64,000 nt of DNA from Carposina sasakii (Eukaryota > Arthropoda > Insecta > Lepidoptera > Carposinidae), in contig CP053157.1 of NCBI GenBank assembly GCA_014607495.2, forward strand, positions 7,440,001-7,504,000. The letters run 5' to 3'. A program made the position numbers and the translations under genes. Within the stretch, counting starts at the first letter, position 1. Every line of letters begins with the position of its first letter. Below are positions 1-10,816 of this stretch, piece by piece. The notes beneath the pieces were generated by a model that ran no database searches, was not told where the DNA came from, and saw only the letters and a program-made list of their open reading frames with translations.

Positions 1-107
1 AACAGTCACACGCAGCCCCGACTTAATACACCATAAGGAAATTATCCTATATACTTACAAACCATACAGGAAACACCCACCTCAATATCCTAACCCTAAC
101 TTATATA

Positions 108-1420
108 CAGTCGTTTTGGGTAACTTTGAATCGCAGTGTAACTTTGAACCAAATGGTGAAAAATATATTTTTATTTATTACATCGATACTCTTTAATTTT
201 TCAATATTGCAACTGCGTAAAACGATCCGCCTAAATGTTTTTTTTAAATAGAGAAGTAAAAAAATAACCTGTCAAAGGCAAAATTTAAAAAATTGCACGC
301 CTTTTTAGTGGGAAGTTTTTGGAAGTGTGTGTTGCCCTGTTTTAAGATTGTAATTAAATATACAAAACTTAATTTAAACGCGTAATGTATTAAGAGTTTA
401 TTTTTAAAATGAAGTTTAAATTTTATTATTTTAAAATCTTTTTTTGTAGTTGATGTTAACTATTGCTTTAAATTGATAAAGTTTTCACGAAGGTTTAAAA
501 TCGAAGTAATTTGGGTAACATTGACATATAGTAGTAGGTGAGATTAGTGGAGATTTACATGAAGTTACAAGTAATACGTGTGCAGGCAAGGTTGACGTGA
601 AGAAAATAAAAGAGGGTATGTACATTTTGTGAATTTACAGACGAGGGAAGTTTGTTCCCAGGTAGGAAACAAAGGGTATACTCTTACAAGTCTCAGTGCT
701 CCAAAAAAACTTATTAGGAGGTTGGTCTTGACCCTCTAAAGTAGATATATTAGCCTCGTCGATTGGACATATAATAAGTATTTTAAAAGAGCAATAGCTA
801 TCCAAGAAAGGTGGGCAAATTTTTATTGACCATGACATTTTGTTCATGGAATTGGGGTGAATAGCTTCAGTAAAAATATAATTTGTTCAAGAAAATTATT
901 ATTAGCATATTATGATTTTGATCTCGTTTGATAGCTAAATAAATGTGTAATTTGTTTTGTAACGTTCTACTTCTTTTTATTTAAATGTGATTTAATAAAA
1001 ATATAAAAAAATATTCGCTTTTTCTTTCATAAAATTGGGCCACTTTGATTTATATGGCAATACCAAGCTAACTAACACATTTTTATGTCTGTGGCAATGA
1101 CATTTATGTAGATGAATATTATTAAAACTAAAAAACATCAGATAAGCTTACCCAAACCCTAGAATATTAAATTTATAACGTTTTTTAGATCCCACAAAAA
1201 TTATATTCAAAGTTACCCAAAAGTCAGTATAACTTTGAATTTGGGTTATAGGGCAAATTGTAGGTAGTTCTGTTGTTTTTTTCATAAATGTATGGTATTC
1301 GAATAGTAAAACAACTCTAAAGGACACCATCTAATCGATAAAAGAATAGTGCAGTGAATAATAATCTGACGTACAACCACAAAAACTATGAAAAATGTTC
1401 AAAGTTACCCAAATTGACTG
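108..1420. mobile_element. Tc1/mariner-like DNA element, non-coding
   Basis: About 23-bp terminal inverted repeats bound this 1.3-kb stretch: CAGTCGTTTTGGGTAACTTT at the left and the inverse ending AAAGTTACCCAAATTGACTG at the right. Each side abuts TA, the duplication expected of Tc1/mariner elements. A second, inner copy of the GGGTAACTTTGAA motif lies near 1200-1245. Only short disconnected frames are present, so it is either non-autonomous or decayed. It sits in the LUC7-like intron. Confidence 0.65.
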
Positions 1421-1687
1421 TACACATAAAAGTAACAATAACTAACATGTTTATTATAATTATCAAGTTTTAATGTAAACCCTTATTTTTATCCATTTTT
1501 TTACACATAAGAAAATAGCCATGTATTTAAAATTAAACTGTGCTAAATTTATTTATTTTCTTTAGATTTCATTTAAACTCATAAATCAAATAAAGCCTTG
1601 GCAAAAATTTATGATTTTTACAAATACATTTTTAAATATATCTGTCATAATTATGATTATAATCACATGCAACTGTCTAGTTCCATT

Positions 1688-1860
1688 ATTTGGGCTATTC
1701 AGATAGCTCAGTACGTACCCAATGCTGTAAGTTTGAATCACCAAATAGACCTCAGCGGCTAACAATTTTCATGTTCCTAAAATTTTTACAGTACTCACCA
1801 AAGCAGCATTAGGAATCGATGGGTGATTTAAATTAATTAAATTTAAGTAATCCTGCATAG
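1688..1860 (+). repeat. tRNA-derived SINE-like fragment
   Basis: The stretch has a box A-like motif (TAGCTCAGTACG, near 1706) followed about 40 bp later by a box B-like motif (AGTTTGAATCAC), then a non-tRNA body ending in an AT-rich run. That is the usual layout of a tRNA-derived SINE. It cannot fold as a complete tRNA by eye, so it is not called as a tRNA gene. Confidence 0.35.
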
Positions 1861-2459
1861 CAGTAAGTATACAGTCAGCTAACTATAAAAGTTTTTTATA
1901 CGTACATCTTGGTACTTACAGAACAGCCTAACTCATACAATCTATCCCTCATCTGTTAAGTATTGTGATGAGCAATAAAGACTAGTGTTGGACATTTTCT
2001 GAAAAGCATATTTCACCACAGTTAATGCCACTCTGATGTCAGTCTTCCAAAACATACTTTAGAGTACAAAACTTCAGAGAAGTACAAAATTATCACATAC
2101 ATTCTGATAATAATCTAAATCTATTTAACACCCTCTGCAGGCAGTGGGAACTGAATTTAATACAACACAACTCTTTGGACCCAATTCAGAGAAAAGTCCA
2201 GCTTGTAGAAATATATAATTTCATCTCCGAATTAGACCAAAGCCAAGTTTATAATTTATTTACAATAAGAGGGTGTTAAATTATAAGGTTTGTTGACATT
2301 AAGTATCCAAATGTATGTGAGAGTAAATAAACATAAAAAAGCCCAGAGTAATTTTACTTTAACTCTTAAAATTATTATTTCAAAATCAGATAGTTGCATG
2401 TGTAGCAAAACCTTAAAACTGACCAATAGCCTATTTTGATATACCATTCTTAAACTTAC

Positions 2460-2830
2460 CGTTGAAGAGAGAATTTCATGTGGACAGCATTGTAGTAAGA
2501 AGGATTTACAAACAGAGTCATCGTAAAACTTAACAGCATGTCTGTCTGATTCACCTAAAAAATATAAGCAGATTATAAGGACCATTAGACTAGCATTAGA
2601 TAAGTACTAGGTACGACTACATTTCGCGATCATTTTGTAATGATACAAGCAAGGGGAAGTGCATAGAAAATGTTTGTACAATTTTGTTTGCCATTAGCAC
2701 ATAGACACTGCAAGCATTAATTTTATGTAGAATTAAAAAATGTTCAAGACACATGGAAATAAAAAATACCATTTCGAGACGTTCCCATCAACTGATCCAG
2801 CATTGCCCTCATTTGCTCATGAGCCGACAT
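2460..2830 (-). CDS. LUC7-like splicing factor, first two coding exons (partial)
   Basis: Exon 1 (2830-2770) starts MSAHEQMRAMLDQLMGTSRN and ends in phase 1 at a GT donor. Exon 2 (2554-2460) follows an AG acceptor, completes the split Gly codon and reads GESDRHAVKFYDDSVCKSFL then QCCPHEILSST, ending in phase 0 at GTAAG. This is the N-terminus and first CCCH-type zinc-finger region of the LUC7/LUC7L family, U1 snRNP proteins acting in 5' splice-site choice. VCKSFLLQCCPHEIL carries the Cys/His spacing of the family. The expected next exon (RMDLGEC.. block) was not found between 1 and 2459, so the gene continues beyond the left edge. The 52 residues match LUC7L-type better than LUC7L3-type proteins, from memory of the families. 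Confidence 0.85.
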
Positions 2831-3110
2831 GGTTACTAAACTTATTCGCAGTCTTCTTTATTTTAACACCAACCGTATAAAAAAAACAGATAGCAAATAA
2901 TCAATTCAAATGCTTATCGAGCAGAATACATTTAGAAAGATTACAAGAGAAAATCAAATATGTTGGTCAAAGATCACGGAGTTAAAAATATTGGTTGCTT
3001 AGCTCAATTAAAAAGGAAAGCCAACAAATCAATAAAAAATGGCGGCCTATGTCTGTCAGACACTCAGAGTAAAGAAACTAAGGAGATGCCCTTAGCCTAG
3101 CCCAAAAACA

Positions 3111-3485
3111 TTTTTTTTTTTTAGTTTATCCCGAGGAAAGGCAAGGGGAACTAAACCCATACAGCCAATGTCTTTCGTAAATGATTTCTGAATTTATGAT
3201 GGATGATAATGATGATGATGAAAGGAAACGTCGGAAAAATCCTCAAGAACAAATGTAAAGTTAGTCAAAATTAAAAATAATTCCAGAAACAACTTACATG
3301 GTCCCATGAAGAGATCGTATTCCGGCTAAAGTTTTACTCGGCTTACCTGCGTATAAAACCATGCACACGCACTAGATTCACACCACAAGTAATCAAAATA
3401 TAACTTATCTACCAGAAAACATCACCTTACGGACACATGCAAGCCATTTACAAATAATTTTTGATTTTCACAAGAAAATTACACC
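3111..3485 (-). repeat. Poly(A)-tailed retroposon, copy a
   Basis: One copy of a ~405-bp family repeated many times in this window. In its own orientation it begins GGATTCGGCGGGAAAAGC and ends TTCGGGATAAACTAAAC plus an A-run. This copy is inverted (T-run at the left) and lacks about 30 bp of the 5' end. Confidence 0.8.
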
Positions 3486-3669
3486 TATATGAATTACTGA
3501 AAAAACTTGTGTATTAGTTACCCAATGTACCTACTTGTGTATTAGTTACCCAATGTTACGAGGTGACAACAGAACTGAAACATAATAACAGTGTGATTTA
3601 ACCAAGCTTCGTCTTATATTTTATAAATAAGAAAGTTAAATATAATCACTATTTTATTTAACTTCTTAC

Positions 3670-4037
3670 CAGAGCATCTTCAGTACTAGGAGCGAATGAA
3701 ACATTGTGTTGAATTGAGCTTGCCGCTGTTACAGTCATTTTTCTATTTTGAGGCTGCAATAAAAATTTAAAAGGAATTTTAATTTAGATTCTTAATATTA
3801 TTCTTATAGCATAAAATTAGAACAAAAATTACCAGTAATATTGGAGACGGCTAGGCATTATCACGAAGTTTAACAATGGTCATTGTTTTATTAAATGATG
3901 TGCAACGGAAATACAATGAACAGATAAAGTGAACCTTAGTAGACAGGTCCATATTTTCTTTGTCAATAATATCGAGCCAAACACGACATGTCTCTTTGAG
4001 TAAATAGTGTTCTGTGGTCTCTTTAGTCTTGGGTAAT
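3670..4037 (-). CDS. Two unassigned minus-strand exons
   Basis: Exon A (4037-3851) follows a good acceptor (TTTATTTCAG). In phase 2 it is open for 62 codons, beginning LPKTKETTEHYLLKETCRVW and ending in a stop at 3851-3853. Exon B (about 3757-3670) lies between TTTTTATTGCAG and a CTG|GTAAG donor and contains MTVTAASSIQHNVSFAPSTE. Both have plausible splice signals and non-repetitive sequence, but I do not recognise the protein and cannot connect them to one another or to LUC7-like. They may be the last exon of one gene and the first of another. The sequence immediately upstream of A is LINE and retroposon, so any 5' exons are not visible. Confidence 0.35.
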
Positions 4038-4149
4038 CTGAAATAAATTGTATCAAGAAATTAATATTTTAAAGAAAAAATTACAAAATCAACATACGTT
4101 ATTTTATTATAATAAAAATTGTATTCATCGAAGAAGTTCTAAGTTATAA

Positions 4150-4740
4150 CTAGTGAATACATCAAAAGAGGTCTTAATTAAAATCTCATAAAACGTCTCC
4201 AAACTGGAAAAATAACAACTATCGTGCCTGACACAATGGTGGCCAAAATAGAAATGAAATATAATGTTTCATTTCAAAGCTTGTGGTTTAATTATAGTAA
4301 ACTTGGCAGGAAATATATTGTTACAGGTTTAAGATTGAGGTCGGGTCACATTCCATCTAACAAGTTTGCATACCAAATCAAAAAAGTTATTTCTTCTAAT
4401 TGTAACACATGTGGGGTAGTTGAGGATGTTCATCACTTGTTGATGGAATGTGCAGAGAATCAAGCTGATAGATTAGCTTTGGTTCAAAAGTAAGGCCTTG
4501 GAGGATCAAACATGGGTTCTTTCCAAAGCGTATTGGCTGCACCTTCATCTGAAGATGCTGCCAAAATATATATATTTTTTAATGATAGGATTAATAGATC
4601 TTAATTTGATTACATAGGTGCTTTATAAGTAAATATTGTATTCGTGGATAGGTAGTATAAGTGTAGGTTAAGACAAAGCTGACATTTTCGCTGTGCGATA
4701 AAAGCTTTCAAAAAAATAAAGAGAAAAAAAAAGAAGACAA
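4150..4740 (+). mobile_element. Non-LTR retrotransposon 3' end (5'-truncated LINE)
   Basis: An 89-codon frame (4224-4493) contains GLRLRSGHIPSNKFAYQIKK and CNTCGVVEDVHHLLMEC, the Cys/His-bearing C-terminal region that follows the reverse transcriptase of many LINEs. An AATAAA at 4715-4720 and an A-rich tail to about 4735 close it. Most of the element is missing, as expected from truncated target-primed integration. Confidence 0.7.
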
Positions 4741-5223
4741 TGGCTGTATGGCCATTGTTCCCCTTGCCTTTCCTTCGGGATATTTTTTTATTTTTTTTTT
4801 AGTTTATCCCGAAGGAAAGGCAAGGGGAACTAAGCCCATACAGCCTAATCATTGTTTAGTAAAATGTATTCTGAATTTATGATGAATGACAATGATGATG
4901 AATGGAAACGTCGGGAAAATCCTCAAGAACAAGTGTATAAAAAGTCAAAATGAAAAATTATTGCAGAAACAACTTACATGCGCCCATGAAGAGATCGTAA
5001 TCCAGCTAAAGTTTTACTCGGCTTACCTGCGTATAAAACCATGCACACGCACTAGATTCACATCACAAGTAATCAAAATATAACTTATCTACCAGAAAAC
5101 ATCACTTTACGGACACATGCAAGCCATTTACAAATAAATTTTGATTTTCACAAGAAAATTACACCTGCACCCTTCCAGCTTTTCCCGCCGAATCCCCTTC
5201 GGGATAAACTAAACAAAAAAAAG
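4735..5223. repeat. Retroposon nested in the tail of another copy (copy b)
   Basis: A minus-oriented, near full-length copy (4783-5195) sits inside the 3' end of a plus-oriented truncated copy (4735-4782 plus 5207-5223). An 11-bp duplication, CCTTCGGGATA, flanks it at 4772-4782 and 5196-5206. The insertion generated a head-to-head inverted pair. Confidence 0.75.
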
Positions 5224-5285
5224 GCTGTTTGTTTTGTAACACTTTTTAAATAATTTTGGTTAACTTTTAAATAGTGCAATGCAAA

Positions 5286-5695
5286 CAGGATTCGGCGGGA
5301 AAAGCTGGAAGGGTGCAGGTGTAATTTTCTTGTGAAAATCAAAAATTATTTGTAAATGGCTTGCATGTGTCCGTAAAGTGATGTTTTCTGGTAGATAAGT
5401 TATATTTTGATTACTTGTGATGTGAATCTAATGCGTGTGCATGGTTTTATACGCAGGTAAGCCGAGTAAAACTTTAGCCGGATTACGATCTCTTCATGGG
5501 TGCATGTAAGTTGTTTCTGCAATAGTTTTTCATTTTGACTTTTTATACACTTGTTCTTGAGGATTTTCCCGACGTTTCCATTCATCATCATCATTATCAT
5601 CCATCATAAATTCAGAAATCATTTACTAAAGACAATGGCTGTATGGGCTTAGTTCCCCTTGCCTTTCCTTCGGGATAAACTAAACAAAAAAAAAA
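5286..5695 (+). repeat. Poly(A)-tailed retroposon, copy c
   Basis: Full-length copy with the GGATTCGGCGGG start near 5288 and an A-run to 5695. It is flanked by a 10-bp direct repeat, GCAATGCAAA, at 5276-5285 and 5696-5705, which marks an independent insertion. Confidence 0.8.
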
Positions 5696-6452
5696 GCAAT
5701 GCAAATAGTAAATTGATTAAAAAATTGTTTGTAAATGGCTTGCATGTGTCCGTAAAGTGATGTTTTCTGGTAGATTAGTTATATTTTGATTACTTGTGAT
5801 GTGAATCTAGTGCGTGTGCATGGTTTTATACGCAGGTAAGCCGAGTAAAACTTTAGCCGGATTACGATCTCTTCATGGGCGCATGTAAGTTGTTTCTGCA
5901 ATAATTTTTTATTTTGACTAACTTTACACTTATTCTTGAGGATTTTCCCGACGTTTCCATTCATCATCATCATTATCATCCATCATAAATTCAAAAATCA
6001 TTTACTAAAGACAATGGCTGTATGGGCTTAGTTCCCCTTGCCTTTCCTCCGGGATAAACTAAACAAAAAAAAAAAGCAATGCAAATAGTAAATTGATTAA
6101 AAAATTGTTTGTAAATGGCTTGCATGTGTCCGTAAAGTGATGTTTTCTGGTAGATTAGTTATATTTTGATTACTTGTGATGTGAATCTAGTGCGTGTGCA
6201 TGGTTTTATATGCAGGTAAGCCGAGTAAAACTTTAGCCGGATTACGATCTCTTCATGGGCGCATGTAAGTTGTTTCTGCAATAATTTTTATTTTGACTAA
6301 CTTTACACTTGTTCTTGAGGATTTTCCCGACGTTTCCATTCATCATCATCATTATCATCCATCATAAATTCAAAAATCATTTACTAAAGACAATGGCTGT
6401 ATGGGCTTAGTTCCCCTTGCCTTTCCTCCGGGATAAACTAAACAAAAAAAAA
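5696..6452 (+). repeat. Tandemly duplicated 5'-truncated retroposon (copies d and e)
   Basis: Two 5'-truncated copies, each preceded by GCAATGCAAATAGTAAATTG, form a head-to-tail duplication with a period of about 380 bp (5696-6075, 6076-6452). The site motif AGTAAATTGATTA occurs just before each copy and again after the second, consistent with one insertion that duplicated this ~13-bp target, followed by unequal exchange or slippage. Confidence 0.75.
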
Positions 6453-6486
6453 GTAAATTGATTATATTTTTTACCAGGAAAGTAGC

Positions 6487-6895
6487 GGATTCGGCGGGAA
6501 AAGCTGGAAGGGTGCAGGTGTAATTTTCTTGTGAAAATCAAAAATTATTTGTAAATGGCTTGCATGTGTCCGTAAAGTGATGTTTTCTAGTAGATAAGTT
6601 ATATTTTAATTACTTGTGATGTGAATCTAGTGCGTGTGCATGGTTTTATACGCAGGTAAGCTGAGTAAAACTTTAGCCGGAATACGATCTCTTCATGGGC
6701 CCATGTAAGTTGTTTCTGCAATAATTTTTCATTTTGACTAACTTTACACTTGTTCTTGAGGATTTTTCCGACGTTTCCATTCATCACCATTATTATCATC
6801 CATCATAAATTCAGAAATCATTTACTAAAGACAATGGCTGTATGGGCTTAGTTCCCCTTGCCTTTCCTTCGGGATAAACTAAACAATGAATGATG
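6487..6895 (+). repeat. Poly(A)-tailed retroposon, copy f, abutting PIGQ
   Basis: Full-length copy flanked by a 13-bp target-site duplication, CCAGGAAAGTAGC, at 6474-6486 and 6896-6908. Its A-rich tail supplies an ATG at 6886 that is in frame with PIGQ, 15 codons upstream of the presumed native start. Confidence 0.85.
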
Positions 6896-6930
6896 CCAGG
6901 AAAGTAGCTTTGTACGCCATAAGATTGAAA

Positions 6931-9900
6931 ATGCAAAAAATACATATATTTTTACCTGGAAGATCACTTGAAAACTGGTTATCCAAGTCCAAAGAAACCT
7001 TTTTTACGGGTTATGTGCATTCATCAGATCTAAAGGAAATCACAGTATTTATTACAAAAATAGATTGTAATGAAAAAATACTTGATAATATTCAACAAGA
7101 TAATGCTGTATATGGATACTGTAACTATTGTCAAATAAGTAGATTTTATTTGAAAAATAGGTTATCTCATAATATTTTAATTTTAAGTCTCCAAGAACGT
7201 AACTTGTATGTTCATGAGTTAATTATTAAAGGAAAGTTAATTACTACAGATGACAATACTATAATATTATTCTACGAAGAAAACAGTATGAAGTATTCAG
7301 AAACATTGTGTATGGAAAATTTTTCAAAATTACAGTATTACATGCAGAGAGACTTTGGTATGAGACAAAATATAACAATTGACCCTCTATTTGCTGATTA
7401 CAGTTGGTCAAAATGTTCCATGTTAGCCCACCATTTGCTTAATTATATGAGTTTATTACATTGGATTGCAGAAGCCATCAAAAGGAACAAAAAGGTAATA
7501 ATGTTCGAAATGTATCAAAATAATATGCATAATGTCAAGGTTCTATAAGGTATAAAATATAATTGACTGGACAGTGCAATTGTGTATAGACTGTCATCAT
7601 CCAACAGGGTAAATAGCTTTATCATGCTATATTTTATCATTTAAAGCAAGGGTCTTCAACCTTTTCGAAGTGAAGGGCCTAGTAAACTCTATTATTGGTT
7701 CGGTGGGCCACAACACAAGGAAAACATTCCATTCTAAAGTAAAAGTAAAAAGCAATAATATAATCATTAAAGTTATTTATTACTTACTTAATTTAACAAA
7801 CTAGAAAATTTATCAATGAGACGTTTGACATTGTTTATTTTTCACTAATTTATTAATATCTGCCCCTATAGTAGTCGTTGCAATTCTCAAACTATTTTCA
7901 AGATGAACATCGGTGATTCTGGTCCTTGCCTTCGACTTTACGTTTTTTATTCGAGAAAATAATTATTCGCAAAGATATGAGGTGCCAAACAGAGATGTCA
8001 TTTTCAGTGCATGATCTCTAATTTTAGGAAAATCTGAAATAGGGATGTATTTTGAATAAGACTCAATTAATTCTAAATTGAATTGGTCTTTCAAAGTAGA
8101 GTTGCACTGTAATTATATCAATTCCATCTGAACTTCTTCAGGGATATCTTCGACTGAAATATTGAATGGGCGAGCAAACAAATTCAGTCAAATAATTTTG
8201 TCAATGCAACGTATGGGCCGCCAAGAAAGCAAGCGCGGGCCGCATGCGGCCCGCGGGCCGCCGGTTGAAGACCCTTGATTTAAAGCATGCTCCAGGTAGA
8301 CCCCATCCTCACACCACACCCCAGTCTAATATATTTATACCTTACACCTGTTGTACTGTCAATTCTACAGTATGAATCCACTACACACTTTCTTCTGGGT
8401 TATGGTGTAAAATGAACTGCTGTACCTATACCACATAGCTACAACATACATATTATAACATGATGTAATGGTTTAAGGCAGTGGTTCCCAAAGTGGTCCA
8501 GGTGGACCCCCAGGGGTCCATAGGAGACTCGATGGTGTTCACATTGGTGTGAAAAATGGTGTTTCACAATTAATATGTATGTGGTGTAGGCTTGTAGGGG
8601 GTCCACCAAAACGAGTTAACTCTTGAAAGGGCTCTATGGGAAAACAAAGTTTGGTTTTAAGGGGTGTAAGTGGGTTCTACTAATACCTTGGGACCCAAAG
8701 TCAACCTCCCATCCCCGTGGTGCACCCTTCTATTTGATGGACAAGGCTCTGGCACTAAATAGCTTATAATACCAATTTAGCTTGAGAACATTTCCTCTGG
8801 ATTTGTTACTGGTTGCTAGATTGTTGTATTTGTGCTTGAAAAGTGGTGTTAGGCTCACCACTTACCATGTGGGACTTAATAGGCTGACTGGTGAAAAGTG
8901 GGTATGTAATTTGTACACCTCTGCCCAACCTCCTTGGGGGATAATGGGTGTGACCTTTATGTATGTATGTAAATGGTTTTGGCACCTAACTTAACTACCT
9001 TATTGACAGTCCTGGAATCTAATCTATTTAGGGCTGATTTTTCCAATGGTCAAATAGCCTATCTGAAGGATAAGGTTGATGCTGTCTCTGTCTTGATTAA
9101 GATTTTAACAAAGACAGCTAAAATAAGAAAAATAACAAATAATGTGAAATTTATTTGGTGTTTTCAGGTTTCAATTAAACAGTGGAACTTCATTCTGGCT
9201 ATTATATTAGACATTATACTAGGATATTTAATTTTCTATTATTTAACAGAAGATATGAAGGAACTTAGCAATTTAGTAATGGGGGGTTTAGAGGTATGAA
9301 ATATAAAAAAGCATAAGTCACTATAATTAATTTCAATAAAATTATGTCTCTAAAACTATAGTTTTATGGTATACCATAACTTGCAGAATTTAGTAAATAT
9401 GCTTCACAATTTGCTAAAATGGCTGATGGGTGCACCTGCTGGGCTAAAATTGAATAATGCATTTAACAAAATGCTTGGCAAATATTTTTCATATCATATT
9501 CAACTATGGTGGCTATTTCTTGGTAAGTAAACAGCATGATAAAAGCATAGTATTTCAAGGAAAATTGTTAACTGAATATACAAAATACAATATACAAAAT
9601 TTTTAATATATCAAAAAGGGATTAGTTCTCCTTCATTAAATTATCTAAATGTGCAGGAAATGCAATAATGGACTACTTTTATTTTAAACACATTAATCTA
9701 TCATAGTGACTACTAAAGTTACAAAAGAAAAAGCTGATACATATTTACTATAATAATTAATAATATAATTAATCACTTTATTTTCAGATGTGTCCGGAGC
9801 AAGATTAGATGTCATATTGCAAATATACCACTGCATTGGGTATCTAGGACTAACATTCCAGGCTGCCATGTTATCAGATATGATCTGTATTGCAACATTC

Positions 9901-10816
9901 CATTCTTACTGCATCTATGTATATGCTGCAAGGTACTTACTCCACTTTTATAGATGAAGGCACACTGCTCTATGTGTACTATACTATACGCCAACGGTCG
10001 TGGCATGCACTGTCATATAACATTTTATGACTATGTGTGCCACGACGGTTGGTATATGTATAGTACATATAGCATTTTGTAATCAACTAGGTATTTTAAG
10101 GTTAAATTTGTTTTTATTTTAGATTATTTAATATCCAAATATCAGGATTAACTGCATTGTTAAGGCTATTTGTTGGACGAAAATACAACCCTCTAAGAGG
10201 TGGTGTTGATTCCTGTGAATATACAAATCAAGAGTTATTTGTAGGCACAGTGGCTTTTACAATACTATTGCTTCTGTTGCCTACAACATCAATGTATTAT
10301 ATAGTATTTACTTTGGTGAGTATTTTGGCTAGATCACTAAATGAGCCATATAAAGCATTACTCCTATATGCTGCTTGCCACACTGCTTTGATTATTTTGC
10401 ATGAGTAGGGTAAATCTATCTCATACACAAAATTATGTTTTCAGTTTCGGCTCTTTTCATTGGTAGTACAGTATATTCTGGCCAAGTTAATTTATCTAAT
10501 CCAAACTTCTCCATTGTATGTAATTGTACTATGGATGTCAAGATCTCCAAAAGTAGCTGGTAAGAACAACACTTTTTATTATGTAGTAGTTATTCAAGTT
10601 TTTAACTATTTAAAGTAATTTATTTATGTTTTAGGTAACATATCTATGGAGGTTGTTAGTAATGAAGACTCATCTCCAATTATTTTAAATATTAAGTTAT
10701 CTAGTGGATCTCTGCAAGAACTTATAAGCAAGTTTAGACCACCAGTGCAAATGTTAAAACAAGTTGAGTGGACTAATGTGTTGTCTAATATATTTGTTGG
10801 AAAACAAATAGTTTAA
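6931..10816 (+). CDS. PIGQ: Phosphatidylinositol N-acetylglucosaminyltransferase subunit Q (GPI1 family)
   Basis: Exons: 6931-7494, 9168-9293, 9387-9522, 9788-9932, 10123-10315, 10445-10559, 10635-10816. All have GT-AG borders and agreeing phases, giving 486 residues. PIG-Q/Gpi1 stabilises the ER-membrane GPI-GlcNAc transferase, which makes GlcNAc-PI in the first step of GPI-anchor synthesis. Diagnostic blocks are [15 protein letters not shown] (about residue 239), [17 protein letters not shown], and [20 protein letters not shown] followed by [18 protein letters not shown], all close to human PIGQ as recalled. Several hydrophobic membrane segments span exons 2-6. I chose ATG 6931 because the in-frame ATG at 6886 comes from the tail of an inserted retroposon. 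Intron 1 holds an hAT element and other repeats. The protein is shorter than the human one (no long C-terminal tail). No clear AATAAA was seen close downstream. Confidence 0.93.
7647..8277 (-). mobile_element. hAT element with decayed transposase fragment
   Basis: Terminal inverted repeats CAAGGGTCTTCAACC / GGTTGAAGACCCTTG bound 631 bp, flanked by an exact 8-bp duplication ATTTAAAG (7639-7646, 8278-8285). The minus strand still reads pieces such as [20 protein letters not shown], typical of the C-terminal half of hAT transposases, interrupted by stops. It lies in PIGQ intron 1. Confidence 0.88.
8478..8700. repeat. Possible hAT-like fragment
   Basis: Begins CAGTGGTTCCCAAAG, a common hAT terminus, and continues with GGTCC-rich sequence to about 8700. 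I could not find a clean matching right terminus or an exact 8-bp duplication. Confidence 0.35.
8700..8992 (+). repeat. Interspersed repeat, GTGGGACTTAATAGGCTGA family
   Basis: The CACCACTTACCATGTGGGAC and following AATAGGCTGACTGGTGAAAAGTGG text recurs inverted at 51870-52080 and 59910-60060, with a scrap near 58120. It is a dispersed, probably SINE-like repeat of unknown class. Confidence 0.6.
9028..9120. repeat. Fragment of foldback repeat shared with the TXNDC11 intron
   Basis: TTTTTCCAATGGTCAAATAG and following AAAGTTGATGCTGTCTCT-like text match the inverted-repeat elements at 26090-26446. It lies just upstream of PIGQ exon 2. Confidence 0.55.
9971..10071. repeat. Hairpin MITE in PIGQ intron 4
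   Basis: Left arm 9971-10016 and right arm 10026-10071 are near-perfect inverse complements, including CCAACGGTCGTGGCA against TGCCACGACGGTTGG, with a loop of about 9 bp. The size and shape suggest a tiny DNA transposon derivative. Confidence 0.65.

Noticed and set aside
1692..1745. Possible tRNA gene
   Set aside because: Box A- and box B-like motifs are present, but the acceptor and anticodon stems do not pair by eye; a SINE fragment is the better reading.
8782..9299. Open frames preceding PIGQ exon 2
   Set aside because: 8782-8994 lies in a dispersed repeat, and 8973-9167 is intron containing foldback repeat text; only 9168-9293 is PIGQ coding sequence.
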